Of a stretch of DNA of 20,000 nucleotides, positions 1 through 11,280 are shown piece by piece. Positions within the stretch are counted from its first letter, which is position 1. Each line of letters opens with the position of its first letter. Origin of the DNA: Anaeromyces robustus (taxonomy: Eukaryota > Neocallimastigomycota > Neocallimastigomycetes > Neocallimastigales > Neocallimastigaceae); assembly GCA_002104895.1 (NCBI GenBank), contig MCFG01000066.1:97501-117500 (forward strand), written 5' to 3'. The notes under the pieces are model-generated. The model saw only the letters and a program-made list of their open reading frames with translations, was not told the origin of the DNA and did not search any database. Both the position numbers and the translations under genes were made by a program.

Positions 1-1
1 G

Positions 2-1643
2 TTATATCCATTTGGTTGGAGTTCAGATAATAATGACAAAACTGCAAATAATGTTAGAGGTTATATTTTTAAAAATGAAAGAACAAAATCAATTGTTGTT
101 TCAATTAAAGGTACTTCTGCTGGATTATTCGGTATTGGAGGACCAACTGCTGAAAATGATAAATATAATGTAAAATAAATAAATCTAATAAATAATAAAT
201 AATAAATAATAAATAATAAATAATTAATTAATAATAAATAAATTATAATATATAATTTATAATTAATATTTTATTTATATATAATTTATTATGATTATTA
301 TTATTTTTTTTTATAATTATTATTACTATTACTATTATTATTATTATTACATACATTCATACATTCATACATACATACATACATACATACGTACATACTT
401 AGGACAATATGATGTTTTCTTGTTGTTGTGCTATTGTTGATGTAACTTGGAAAGGTATATGTGGATGTCACTCTGGAATAAATTTAACTTGTGAAAATAC
501 TTGTCTTAGAGAAGAGGCTAAATCATATAAAAATAGTTATTATGAACAATTAAAGGTAATATAATAATAATAAAAAATAAAAAATAAAAAATAATAAGAA
601 TAATAATAATAATAAAAATAAAAATAAAAATATAAAATAAAATAAAATAAAATAAAATAAAATAAAATAAAATAAAATAAAATAAAATATAAAAAGATAT
701 AATATTAAATATTTATAATAAAATTATATGAATAATAATATATTTAATATTATAATATTTAAATTATTTAAATAATAATATATTTAATATTATAATATAT
801 ATATATATAAATATTTTAAATTAAATAAATATCCAGCATGTACTTGTACATATTCAAGAATATCGTGTTCATCATGGATATGATGTATTCTTTACAGGAC
901 ATTCTTTAGGTGGTGCATTAGCTTCATTATCAGGTTTAACTTTCTTTGCACCAGTAATGACTTTTGAAGCCCCAGGAGAAGCCCAATTTGCATTAAGAAT
1001 AGGAATTCATCCTGGTATAGAAGAATATAAAAACCTTCCAGTTTATCATTTTGGTAATAATGGTGATCCAATCTATCTCGGTAAATGTACTGGTATAACA
1101 AGTGCATGTTATTATTCTGGATTTGCAATGGAAACAAAATGTCATATTGGAAAAATGTATACCTTTGATTTAGATAAAAATAAAGAAAATAATCCAGATG
1201 AAAATATTCCAGATGATAATAATCCAGATGAAAATATTCCAGAAAATAATGATCCATCAACACCTTCACCTTCACCAACACCAACTACAACAAAATCACC
1301 ATTCAGAAATCCATTTAAACCAAAACCAACTAATAAATCAACAGAATCACCTGTCTTTTTAATAAATAAATCTAGTAAAGATGAACATCAATTCCATTTA
1401 TTTTTAGAAAAAAGATCAAAAGAAATGGAATCATATGATATGGATCATTCATTAAAAACCCCAACTAATCCAGGTAAATTAAATATGTTACATCATCGTG
1501 TTGATTATGTTATTGGATTACTTACGGGTTGGAAAGGTGATTGGCCAACAGAAGAAATACAAGATTCTTGTGTAGATTGTGAAAATTGGACATTTATTGA
1601 AAGAGAAGGTGATGAAGGAAGAACAGATCCACCTTTTGTTTAA
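2..1643 (+). CDS. ATG15: ATG15-like vacuolar lipase, 3' part (5' end outside window)
   Basis: Atg15 is a class-3 alpha/beta-hydrolase phospholipase that breaks down the membranes of autophagic bodies in the fungal vacuole. Three exons join in frame: 2-169, 403-555 and 837-1643, giving 375 visible residues up to TAA. Introns are GT-AG (170-402, gtaaaa/ttag; 556-836, gtaata/ccag), both in phase 0. Diagnostic family blocks appear in order: GTSAG and GGPT then DKYN at the end of the first visible exon, NDN..FSCCC just after it, the nucleophile elbow TGHSLGG (serine codon 903-905), TFEAPG, HFGNNGDPI with the likely catalytic Asp, YAMET-like FAMETKCHIGK with the likely catalytic His, and a C-terminal CVDCENWTF. 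The N-terminal membrane anchor typical of the family must lie upstream. Between the His block and the C-terminus is a low-complexity Asn/Asp/Pro then Ser/Thr/Pro linker. The exon joins and domain order make the family call strong; the orthologue name rests on motif memory rather than a search. Confidence 0.9.
170..402 (+). other. ATG15 intron with CATA microsatellite
   Basis: This 233-bp intron joins ...DKYN to DNMMF without changing frame. It holds AAT/ATT-rich repeats and, at 350-398, a tetranucleotide CATA/CATT run that abuts the acceptor ttag. The microsatellite sits where a polypyrimidine tract would normally be, so it forms part of the 3' splice-site region. Confidence 0.85.
556..836 (+). 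other. ATG15 intron with AAAAT pentamer run
   Basis: This 281-bp phase-0 intron (donor ggtaat, acceptor atccag) separates ...YYEQLK from HVLVHIQ. It contains a pentamer run of TAAAA/AAAAT at about 632-688, followed by AT-only sequence. The reading frame resumes directly ahead of the catalytic elbow, which supports the acceptor choice. Confidence 0.85.
1188..1247 (+). repeat. 30-bp tandem duplication inside ATG15 coding sequence
   Basis: Two adjacent 10-codon units read NNPDENIPDD and NNPDENIPEN; the DNA is nearly identical between them. They lie in the linker after the catalytic His block and lengthen it without shifting frame. The unit is followed by a Ser/Thr/Pro stretch. Confidence 0.9.
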
Positions 1644-1680
1644 AGAAAAATAAATATTTAAAAAAAAAAAAATTAAAAAA

Positions 1681-1717
<37 letters not shown>

Positions 1718-2402
1718 CAAAATAAACAAAAATAACAAAAAAAAAATTATTCATTTTTCATTTTTTTTTTATCATGGAATAAATGAAATGAAATAAAAAT
1801 AAAAATAAAACAAAAATAAAAATAAAATAAAAATATATATTAGTTTTATTTAATTCTTTTTTTTTTTTTTATTTTTTTTTTTTTTTATTTTAATTATGAA
1901 ATTATTTTTACTCTTTTTTTCATGAATATATATATATTTTTTTTTAATTTCTTCTAAAAATAAAAAATAAAAAAAAGACATTTCATATTTCATTTTCATT
2001 AATATAAAATATATATAACCTTAAAATATAATAATTATAATAATATCAATTATATACCATTTTTTATTAGTAATATTTTTTTTTTTTAGTTTTTTTTTTT
2101 TTTTTTATTTATATTTTATATTTTATATTTTATATTTTATTATTACATTTATACTAATAATCATATCACATTTTGACCTATAATAAATATAATTATTATT
2201 TATTAATATTCTTATTTTAAAATAATAATAATAATAATAGTAAAAATAATAAATAAATAAATATATATATATATAAAAGTATTAGCATATAATTAAGACG
2301 AATTAAAAAAAGAATAAAAGAAAGAAAAAAATAAAAATAAAATAAAAAATAAAATAAAATAAAATAAAATAAAAAAGAAGAAAAAATAAGAAAAGAATAA
2401 AA

Positions 2403-2436
<34 letters not shown>

Positions 2437-2880
2437 GTAATTAAATAGGATATATATAAGAATAAAAAAAATTTTAAGTATTAAAAAATATTTTTTTGAA
2501 ATATTTTATGATATAATATTTCAAAAATTTATTTATTAGTAAAATTTAAAGGTTAAATTAATTCTATATACTCTAAATTATTATCTGAAGCTATAATATG
2601 GGCTTGTGAAATGACTAATAATTTTTAAGGAGATCATGTAGAATAGTTTTATATATGATTATTTATTATTACTTAATCTATATATATCGTTAAAATAAGA
2701 AATGTTTTGCTTTTTATATATAATTATATATTGATTTATTATGTATAATTACTATTAAATACAAATATTGGGAGGAAATCATAATAATTATAATTTTTTA
2801 TTTAATTTTTTGTTATTTAACACATTATAATGTTTACAACATTATGTATATGTATAATATAAAATATTCAATAAAATAAA
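1644..2880. other. AT-rich spacer downstream of ATG15
   Basis: No gene is seen. The stretch opens with an A-tract of roughly 35 bases (about 1681-1716) just past the ATG15 stop, then alternates T and A homopolymers. It carries a TTTTA pentamer run near 2108-2140, AAAAT runs near 2340-2375 and an (AAT)n microsatellite at about 2403-2435. The ATG15 polyadenylation site must lie in the first part, but AATAAA occurs too often here to be informative. Confidence 0.6.
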
Positions 2881-2889
2881 TTTAATTTT

Positions 2890-3250
2890 TTTTAAGATTA
2901 TGACATATTCTTAGCATACATAAGGCTTTCTGGTTCGACACTGCATTTACCCCAAAGCACATTAATTTTTCACCGTAATGAGTTTTTACACTGTAGTTAA
3001 GTATTTGAGGGATAGTTACTAAAGCCTCAATAAAATAATATTAGTTTATTGTGTAGAACTAAAGTCCTAATAATGTGGAGTGCGACTCTCTATTATTGGG
3101 CTGTTTTCTTGGTAACTTCTGTTCGTTATGTGAGGCATGTAGACTGGACCAGATATTATTTAGTTAGAGTTAAAGTTTAAGTACAAATATGAAATATATG
3201 AACATACTAAAGGCTGTCAACACCGAAATGGTAAGATATAGAATGGAATA
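2890..3250. other. G+C-richer island of unknown nature with strong hairpin
   Basis: For about 350 bases the sequence becomes markedly richer in G and C than the flanking spacer, with words such as CTTTCTGGTTCGACACTGC and GGAGTGCGACTC. None of the six frames gives a convincing protein. A near-perfect hairpin spans 3066-3100. The heptamer ACTAAAG occurs three times on the plus strand, at about 3019, 3058 and 3207. Edges are gradual and no target-site duplication or terminal repeat could be matched with confidence. It could be a structured RNA gene, a solo long terminal repeat fossil or another transposon remnant; I cannot choose between these from sequence alone. Confidence 0.5.
3066..3100 (+). 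repeat. Stem-loop, 9 bp + 4 bp with GCG loop
   Basis: Bases 3066-3074 (cctaataat) pair with 3092-3100 (attattggg), eight Watson-Crick pairs and one T-G. Bases 3078-3081 (gagt) pair with 3085-3088 (actc) around the loop GCG. The intervening gtg/tct gives two wobbles and one mismatch, so sixteen positions stack with a single mismatch. The fold works on the plus-strand RNA, where the wobbles are G-U pairs. Confidence 0.75.
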
Positions 3251-6086
3251 TAATTACTATATATTCATGTGATAACACATGATATGTCTCTAAAAAATTA
3301 TTTTCTTTTTAAAAGATCAATATGATTATGTATAAGATTCTATATTTTTTAATTTTATATAAACATAATACACTTTAACATTTTATTGAAAATAAAACAA
3401 AAATTCTATAATAAAGAAAAAAAAATAAATAAATTAAATATACATTTTAAATACACACTTTAATGAAAATAAAACAAAAATTATATAATAAAAAATAAAT
3501 AAAATTAAATAAAAATATAGGTGAATAATATAAAAATTAAATTTTTTTTTATATAACAAAAAAAAAAAAAATAAAAAGATTATAGGTACAGGTAAATAAA
3601 TAGATAAATAAATAAATACATAAATAAATACATAAATAAATATAAATAAATAAGTAAATAAATAAATAAATTTATACATATATAAAAAATATTCAAATAC
3701 AAATTTTTATTATATGCTATTTTTTCATTATTTATTACATTAATATATATATATAAGGATAAAATAATATAAAATTAATGCTGAGATTAATGAAATAAAC
3801 AATATATATATGTATATATTATATATTATATTCTTTCATTTATTATGAGTATTTTAAATTAACATGGCATTAAAACTTTTAAAATAATTTTAAAATCTCA
3901 AATTAAAGAAACCCAAAAAACGTCATTTTATAAATGAATTATTAAAATCCAAAAAATAAAAATAAATTAATAATCATAAAAAGAAATAAGAAAAAATAAA
4001 TAAATTTAACAATTATTTGAATTAATTGATTATTTAATAATTTTTTTCTTTTTTTTTTTTTTAATTATTTTTTTATATTTTAATATATAGAAATATAATT
4101 TTAATTATATTATATTTAATATTTTGTTTTATTTATTTTTAAAATTGTAAAATAATCGAATTAGGTTAAAAACTTTAATAATGAAATAAATAATTATTTT
4201 AATTTAATTTTTAATCCAAAAAAAAAAAAGAAATTTATATATATGTATTTTTAAATAAAAAGAATTAAAGCTGACTTTTAAAAAATAAAAAAAAATCTAT
4301 ATATAAAATTAAAAATTAAAATATATATTATTAATATATTTTAAACACATAATAAATGAAAATCAAAATTTAAAATTGCTGCTGAAATCATAAACTTTTT
4401 TATTCTTATTTAAATTTTTTTTAATATTTTTTTTTACTTATTTTTTTTTGTTTTAAAAGTAAATAAAGAAAAAGGAAAAAAGACATAAAAATTATTTTAA
4501 TTATTTAATTTTATAATCATATTCTTTCAAGCGTAATATCCATAAAATCAAATATAAAAAAAAATTTGATTTTAATTAAAAAAAAAAAAAAATAAATATT
4601 TTTATTATAATTATTTTTTATATATATATTTTATTATAATTAATTAATTAATTATTATTATTATAATTACAACACAATAATTATTTATTTTAATAAAATA
4701 AAAAAAGTTTTAATTAATTTTTTTTTTACACGATTAAAAAAATTTTTTAATTAAAATAATTCATATATTCATTTATATTCTAATATATATTACTATTTAA
4801 TAATATATATTAGTTTTAAATATTGTTATTTTTTTTTAAATATTAATATTAAAATAGTTTATTTATTATAATTTATTATAGATGCTTTTAAAACTATGAC
4901 ATGAAGTGAGTAACATAAAATTAATAAGCTCTAATAAAAACATAAAATATAAATCTTTAAAATTGTAACTGTAATATAATAAAATAATTATAATAAATAA
5001 AATGTTAATAAATAAAATATATATTAAAAAAAGCAACAACATTACCAACAATAAAATGTTATGTACTTTTTATTATTTAATGTCAATAATTAAATTTGTT
5101 TTTACATGTTTATTTTTATAATTTGAAAAGACATTTTTTCATTATATTTTAAAAAAAAAACATAAGAATTTGGGAAATAAGAAAATTTCTTTCATTATTT
5201 AAGGTTAAAATTTTATTTTTATTTTTTTTTAAGTTGTAAATAAAATTAACATGAATAAAGAAACAACAACAAAAAAAATTATAATTTACCGTTAAAGTTT
5301 TATTTTATAGAGTATATTTAATAATTGATATATCTTAACCATTTTATTAATTAATTAATTAATTATATTAGTAAATTAATAAATATAAGAAAAAATAGCT
5401 CATGATGGCATTGTTTTTTTTATTTTATTTTATTTTATTTATTATTTTTTTTTAGTAAATTTAAATGGCTTAAATTGTAATAAAGAATAATGTTTATGTA
5501 TATGGTTTAAGTAATATGAACATCTAATAAATAATGATTTTAATAATAAGTTTTATTAATAAATAATTTTTACTATTAATAATAATAATAATAATAATAA
5601 TAATTAAATATTGGTAATAAGAATATATATATTTTTTATTATATTTTAATTATTATTTAAAAAAAAATAATTAAATAAAATGACATATAAATAATAAAGT
5701 AAAAAAAAATAAAATAAAAAATTTAACAATTTAAATTTAGTTTACTAAAATTTTTTTGTTTTATACATATATTTATAGTATATTATAATATATTATAATA
5801 TATTGAAATTATGAGTATATTAAATTTTTTTTTAATCTATCAATTTTAATATAATAAATCAATATATATAAAAAGTTATATTAAAAAAAATTTAATAAAT
5901 AAACTTCAATAATAAATAAATAAATATTTAATATATAACAAGTAAATTCAATAATAATATATAAATGAATAATAAACATTAACTAAATAAATTCAATTTA
6001 ATAAACATTAATTTATTTATGAAAAAAATTTTATATTATAATTAATATAAATAAATAAATAAATAAATACATAAATAAATAATATA

Positions 6087-6118
<32 letters not shown>

Positions 6119-6480
6119 AAATGAATAAATAAATAAATAATAATAATAAATAAATAAATAAATAAATAATATATAAATAAATAATAATAATAAATAAATA
6201 AATAAATAAATAATATATAAATAAATATATATAAATAAATAAATGAATAAATATATAAATGAATGAATTATATATATTTAATTATTATATAATATATTAT
6301 AATATTAATTTAATTTATGAATAAATAAATAAATGAATAAATAATAATTAAATAAATAATTTTAATTCTTTTAATTTTTATATCATTTTATTTTTTAATT
6401 ATTAAAATTTTTTAATTTGTAACATACCTTTTATATAATTATTTTTTTTTTATAATATTTTTTTTTATTTTAAAAATTTT
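3251..6480. other. AT-rich spacer, no gene seen
   Basis: More than 3 kb of A and T homopolymers and short repeats. Open frames here encode only Ile/Leu/Phe/Tyr/Lys/Asn low-complexity strings. Tetranucleotide AAAT arrays occur at about 3590-3672 and 6046-6260, and an (AAT)n run at about 5579-5604. No tRNA, rRNA or conserved protein segment is visible. Confidence 0.6.
6046..6260. repeat. AAAT-type tetranucleotide array
   Basis: A composite of AAAT/AATA tandem copies interrupted by short TATATA and AAT spacers that themselves recur (aataatatataaataaat). It is typical low-complexity expansion in this spacer. Confidence 0.8.
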
Positions 6481-7618
6481 TGTATATTTTTTTTTTATTA
6501 AAGAGTGGTCATTAGAATTGTAATAATATTTATATATATAAGAAGAAGAAAAAGAGGAAATAGGAGGTGAATACCAATATATTTTTTTATCATATCAATT
6601 ATTTTTTTTAAAAAGATAATATATAAAATAAAAATAAGTATGGATAAAAAAAAAAAAGGAATGGAAAACTACAATAAAATTTTTTTTAAAAAGAATATAT
6701 ATAATATAATAGATAGAATATTCAGTTGATAATGAAAGTATTATTTTATTTATTAAAATATAAACAAAAAAGAGGGAAAAATATTATAATTATATATGAA
6801 AAATATATTTATATAATGAAAGGGAAAGTAATACAAAAAAAAAAAAAACGCGAATTTAGAAAAATGGAATTAAAGGATTACAAAATCATTATTTAAAATG
6901 ATGATAGTATATTATTTTTTTTAAAGGTATAATAAGAAAATTATATTTAATATATTATAAGAGGAAGTAAAATATATATATATATAAATAAATAAATTAT
7001 ACATAATTCAATAATAAAAGAAAAGCATAAATTATAAGTAATGATAAAAGATGTAATACAAAATTGGAAATTGAAAAAAAAATTCTATGATCTGTAGTAT
7101 TTTTTTTTGTTAGGATTTAAATATAATTACAATATATAACATTTCCCTCAATTTCAAATATAAGATGAAAAATGTAAAAAAGTTTAAAATAAATTGATCG
7201 TATTTTTTTTTTTTAAAAAAACAAAAATTATTCAGAGAATATCTACCGTTTTATAATTTATATATATTCTTTTTATATAAAAAATTAAAAAGAAATTCAC
7301 TAAAATAAAATTTTATGAAATATTAATAATTAATTTATTATATATATAATTTTTATAATATATAATTTTATGTAGATTTTTAATTTAAGGGGAAGAAACA
7401 AAGTAGATAGAAAGAAGATATTAAAATAAAAAAATAATATAAAGAATAATATTAAAAAAAGAAAAAATATATAAGGAAAAGAGGTTGAATAAGAAGATAA
7501 AAGGAAAAAGAAAAAAAAAAGAAAGAAATTATACCTATATAAAATAAGATACCTTAACACATACCTATAATACACACACATATATATATATATATAGTTT
7601 AAAAATTAAATTAATAAA
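6481..7618 (+). promoter_or_regulatory. Upstream region of the SR-protein gene
   Basis: This stretch precedes the ATG at 7619 and contains no gene. From about 6540 the plus strand turns purine-rich, with GAAGAAG, GAGGAAATAGGAGG and GGAAGAAAC-type words, and G clearly exceeds C. A TATA-like alternation lies at about 7580-7597. The start codon context is taataaaATG, with A at -3. The promoter and 5' leader must be here, but no defined site can be placed. Confidence 0.45.
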
Positions 7619-9909
7619 ATGTTAGCGAATGAAACTGTACCAGAGAAAATAAATGATCAGTTATCACCTTCAAAAACTACAAAAAAGGAAATGATTCAAC
7701 CTTCTAGTGGTGGTGGTAGTGGTAATAGGGAATCATCAATACAAGAAGACCGTATGAGAGATTCAGATTATCGTCCAATGTCTTATAATGACCATTATAG
7801 TAGTTATAGCTATAGAGACCATCGTTATCGTTCTTATAGTGGTAGCCGTCGTCCACTTTCTCCATATATGTCAAGACATAGTAGTAGTAGAGGAAGAGAT
7901 AGATCTTATTCTCCAAGACGTCGTCATAGTTCACGTTCTTCCTATAGTAGAGATGATAGTAGAAGAAGAAGTAGAAGACGTTCATTTTCACGTTCACCAT
8001 TAAGACGTAGAAGTCATAGTAGAGGTAGTTATTATAGACATCCATATCATCCATCTATGGATCGTGGAAGATATGATAGAGATTATAATCGTCCAAGAAA
8101 AGCTAGATATATTGAACGGTAAGCTTTTTTTTTTTAAATTTTTTTTAGTATTTTAATATTATTATATTTTTTTATTTTTTATTTTTTATTTTTATTTTTC
8201 GTTTATACCTTCATTTAATTATTATAATTATTCTTTTTTGATCATTAAATTATATATAAGTACAAAAAAAAAGAAATTAAAATTTATAAATATATATTAG
8301 TTAGAATAATATTTTTTTATTATATTTTATTTTATTATTTAAAATGGGGAAAAAAAAGGAAAGAGGATAATTAAAAGAGGATAATTTTAATATTATTAAA
8401 TATAATATAATATATATTATAAAATAGAGTGATAAAATATGGAAATATATTTAAATAATTGAGTAAAAAAAAGGAGATTTTTTTTATTTTTATAAAAAAG
8501 AGTTGAATTTGGAATTATATTATTATAGAATTAGATTAATAATAATAATAATAATAATTATAATAATATTAATATAAAATAATAACAATATAAAATAATA
8601 TTAAAAGATGGTAAAGAAATATACTTTTGGAAATGATAAGTTTAATATTAAAACAGGATGAAAAAAGAGTAGATAGTTTAATATATAGATAAATTATATT
8701 ATTAGAATAGTAAAAAAAAATTAATAAAAAGGATGATTGGAAAATAAAAAAAGATATTAAATAATTGGAATATAAGAAAGAAAAAAGTAGAAATATTTAT
8801 TTAGATTATTACTAGAATAGATAAAATTTATAATAAAAGAATAATTGGAAATAGGAAAAAAGAAATAATTGGAAATAAGAAAAAAAAAGTAGATATATAA
8901 ATTAATAATAGATTAAAAGTAAAGAAAATATTGGGAAAAAAATTTTTTTTTCATATAAAGAAAAAAGATAATATAATATAATAATATATAATATTGGAAT
9001 CAAAAAAAAAAATCAATTATTATTTATTAGAGAATAGTTCGTTTATTTTATATAATTAGAGAAATATATGGAAAAAAATAATAATGGATTTATAGATTAG
9101 TAGGATATTAGGGAAAAAGAAAGGACATTATTAATAAATAAAATGGATGTTATTATTTAAAGGGGAAAATAATAGAATGTATAATGGAATTTTAATTCAT
9201 TGATTATTATTTTTTTTTAGATAATATTATTATTAATTAAGAAAGAAAAAGGAAAAATTAATAGATGATAATTAGAATTGAAATTTTAATATTAAAATAA
9301 TATAAAAGTATTTGGTTTTAATATTTTTTTTTAAAGTCAATGTAAGAACATAATACAAAATAATTTTTATATCTATATATCTATATATCTATATATATAT
9401 ATTTGTTAAATAAATCTTTTTTTTTCTCTTTTCTTTTTGTATATGTTATTAAATATAGTCTATTTAGAAATAAATTTATAATATTTATATATATATATAT
9501 ATATATAAAAAGATTTAATTAATAAAATTAATGAATATTTTATTTTATATTTTGAAATAAAAAACAAATATAACTAATATCATATTATTTATAATATATA
9601 TATTTTTTATATGATAATAGTGGTACTGAAGAAGATAGAAAGAACACTTGTAATATCTTTATTGGTAATTTACCCTATAGCTATACTGAAAATGATATTG
9701 CTGATATGTTTGAACAATATGGTCGTTTAAAAAGAAGTAAGTGATTGTTAATAACTAATTATAATAATATATAATAATATATAATATATAATATATAATA
9801 TATAATATATAATATATAATATATAATATATAATATATAATATATAATATATAATATATAATATATAATATATAATATATAATATATAATATATAATATA
9901 TAATATATA

Positions 9910-9954
<45 letters not shown>

Positions 9955-10497
9955 TTTATATTATTATTTAAAAAAAATAGTTACTGTTCCACTCGATAAC
10001 CGTACTCATAATAATAAAGGGTATATACTTCATATACATAATATATATATATAATATTAATTATATCTATATAATCAATTAATTAATAAAAAAATATATA
10101 TATATATTTATATATGTTATATATTTATATATAAATAGTTTTGCTTTTGTGGAATTTGAAAATAGAAGAGATGCTGAAGATGCCTATGATAAATATAAAG
10201 GATGTGTAAGTATTTAAAGAAAAAAAAAAAATTTTTTTTCTCTAATTATTTTTAATTTTAATTTATTCATCTTTAATAAATAATAATTATTATTAAAAAC
10301 AATTATTAATATAAAAATATTATGTATAATATATTTATTTAATAATATATTTAAATTTATTTATTTATTTATTTATTTAGATATTAGGAGGACGTGCTAT
10401 TAGAATTGATTGGGATGTTGGAAAGGAGAAAAAATTTAATAATGCTGATAGAAGAAATAGTTCAAGAAGTAGATCAAGGGATCCATCTTATCATTAA
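7619..10497 (+). CDS. SR-type splicing protein: RS-rich N-terminus plus one RRM
   Basis: Likely a nuclear RNA-binding splicing factor of the SR family. Five exons (7619-8118, 9621-9736, 9981-10020, 10139-10205, 10381-10497) join in frame to 279 residues. Donors are gtaagc, gtaagt, gtatat and gtaagt; acceptors are all TAG. Residues 1-167 are low complexity, rich in Ser, Arg and Tyr, with many RS/SR dipeptides from about residue 60 to 140. Residues about 178-252 form an RRM: RNP2 is IFIGNL (179-184), RNP1 is KGFAFVEF (218-225), and the domain closes with GRAIRIDWDVG. A short second RS patch (SSRSRSR) ends the protein. RS before RRM with a small RS tail resembles Tra2-like and related fungal SR proteins, but I cannot name an orthologue. 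The start was chosen because upstream sequence has no open frame and the context is typical. Confidence 0.9.
8119..9620 (+). other. Long first intron of the SR gene, C-depleted
   Basis: At 1502 bp this is 6 to 13 times longer than the other three introns of the gene (244, 118 and 175 bp). It splits an Arg codon after its second base. A taactaat branch-point-like word sits at 9571-9578, about 45 bases before the acceptor. From 8341 to 9300 a hand count gives about 124 G and 10 C on the coding strand. Recurrent words include aataattggaaata, agaggataatt and ggaaaaaaga. No clear cassette exon could be recognised. Confidence 0.8.
9774..9916 (+). repeat. 7-bp (AATATAT)n satellite, about 20 copies
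   Basis: An almost uninterrupted heptamer array of about 143 bp lies inside the second intron of the SR gene. It runs directly into a trinucleotide array. Confidence 0.9.
9917..9955 (+). repeat. (AAT)n microsatellite
   Basis: About twelve AAT copies follow the heptamer array and stop roughly 25 bases before the third exon of the SR gene. Confidence 0.9.
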
Positions 10498-11280
10498 AAT
10501 CTTATAATAAAAGGAAAAATAGAAATAAAAATAAAATAAATCAAGAAGATGATTTATTTTTATTTTATTTATTTTTTTTTAAAAAAAAAGAAAAACTTAA
10601 AAACAAGAAAAAAAAAAAAGAGGATCAATCGAATGTTATTAATAATAATAAGGAAGAAAAAAAATCATAAATCATGTCAATTTATAATATATTCTTATCC
10701 AATAATATTAAATATTCATATAGTTTTTTCTTTTTTTTTAAAAAAAAAAAAAAAAAAAAGAAGAAGAAGAAGAAAATGAGAAAGAAGTAAAAATAAAATA
10801 AAAGAACTAACAAAAAGAACAGAAAAGAAAAGGAAATTATAATAATAAAATAAAATAAAAAAAAAAAATAAAAAAAATAAAAAAAATAAAAAATAAAAAA
10901 TAAAAAATAAAAAAAGAAAAGCAAGGAATAAAAAGGAATGATTAATTTAATTGAAATTTATAAAGGAAAAAAAATTATGAAGTATAAAAAACTATTATTA
11001 TTATTATTATACACATTTCAATAATAAATATCAGTTATAATTATTTGCCATTAACATATACCATAGAGGAAGAAGAAGAAGAAAGAAAGAAAAAAGAATC
11101 AGATTCAATTATAATAATAATAATAAAAGGAAAAATATAATAATAATTCCAAACTTTTTTTTTTTTTTTTTTTTAAAAAAAATAATTTAATCATCATCAT
11201 CATCATTATTGAAAAAAGAAGTAAAAGAAAGAAAAAGAAAAAAAAAAAAGAAAAAGAAAAAGAAATAAAGGAAAAAAAAT
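10498..11280 (+). other. Purine-rich region downstream of the SR gene
   Basis: No further coding exon is seen after the TAA at 10495. The plus strand is dominated by A with GAAGAAG and AAAAAG words and probably includes the 3' untranslated region of the SR gene. AATAAA words are too frequent to mark a polyadenylation site. Apparent open frames (for example around 10549-10924) are homopolymer artefacts of Lys, Phe or Ile. Confidence 0.5.

Larger units (their letters stand above)
9737..9980 (+). other. Second intron of the SR gene, filled by satellite repeats
   Basis: This 244-bp intron has donor agtaagtg and acceptor aatag. Most of it is a 7-bp tandem array followed by an (AAT)n run, so little unique sequence remains for splicing signals beyond the two ends. 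A taactaatt word lies close to the donor. Confidence 0.85.

Noticed and set aside
892-1284. 130-codon minus-strand open frame opposite ATG15
   Set aside because: It is the antisense of a well-supported coding exon and reads as Tyr/Leu/His low complexity with no domain.
2585-2640. SEAIIWACEMTNN reading like one ankyrin repeat helix
   Set aside because: Only about 13 residues with a stop after them and no second repeat nearby; chance match cannot be excluded.
2928-2950. GGTTCGACACT resembling a tRNA B box
   Set aside because: The flanking bases do not form a T-arm or acceptor stem, and no A box or anticodon arm could be placed upstream.
2811-3219. TGTTATTT...GTCAACA as the two ends of a solo long terminal repeat
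   Set aside because: The ends begin TG and finish CA, but the flanks show no target-site duplication and the boundaries do not match the composition change.
7704-8054. Open frames on both strands overlapping the RS-rich exon
   Set aside because: Repetitive Ser/Arg codons keep the other frames open; no independent motif is present.
10549-10924. Open frames on both strands after the SR gene
   Set aside because: They consist of Lys, Phe, Leu and Ile from A- and T-tracts and have no conserved feature.
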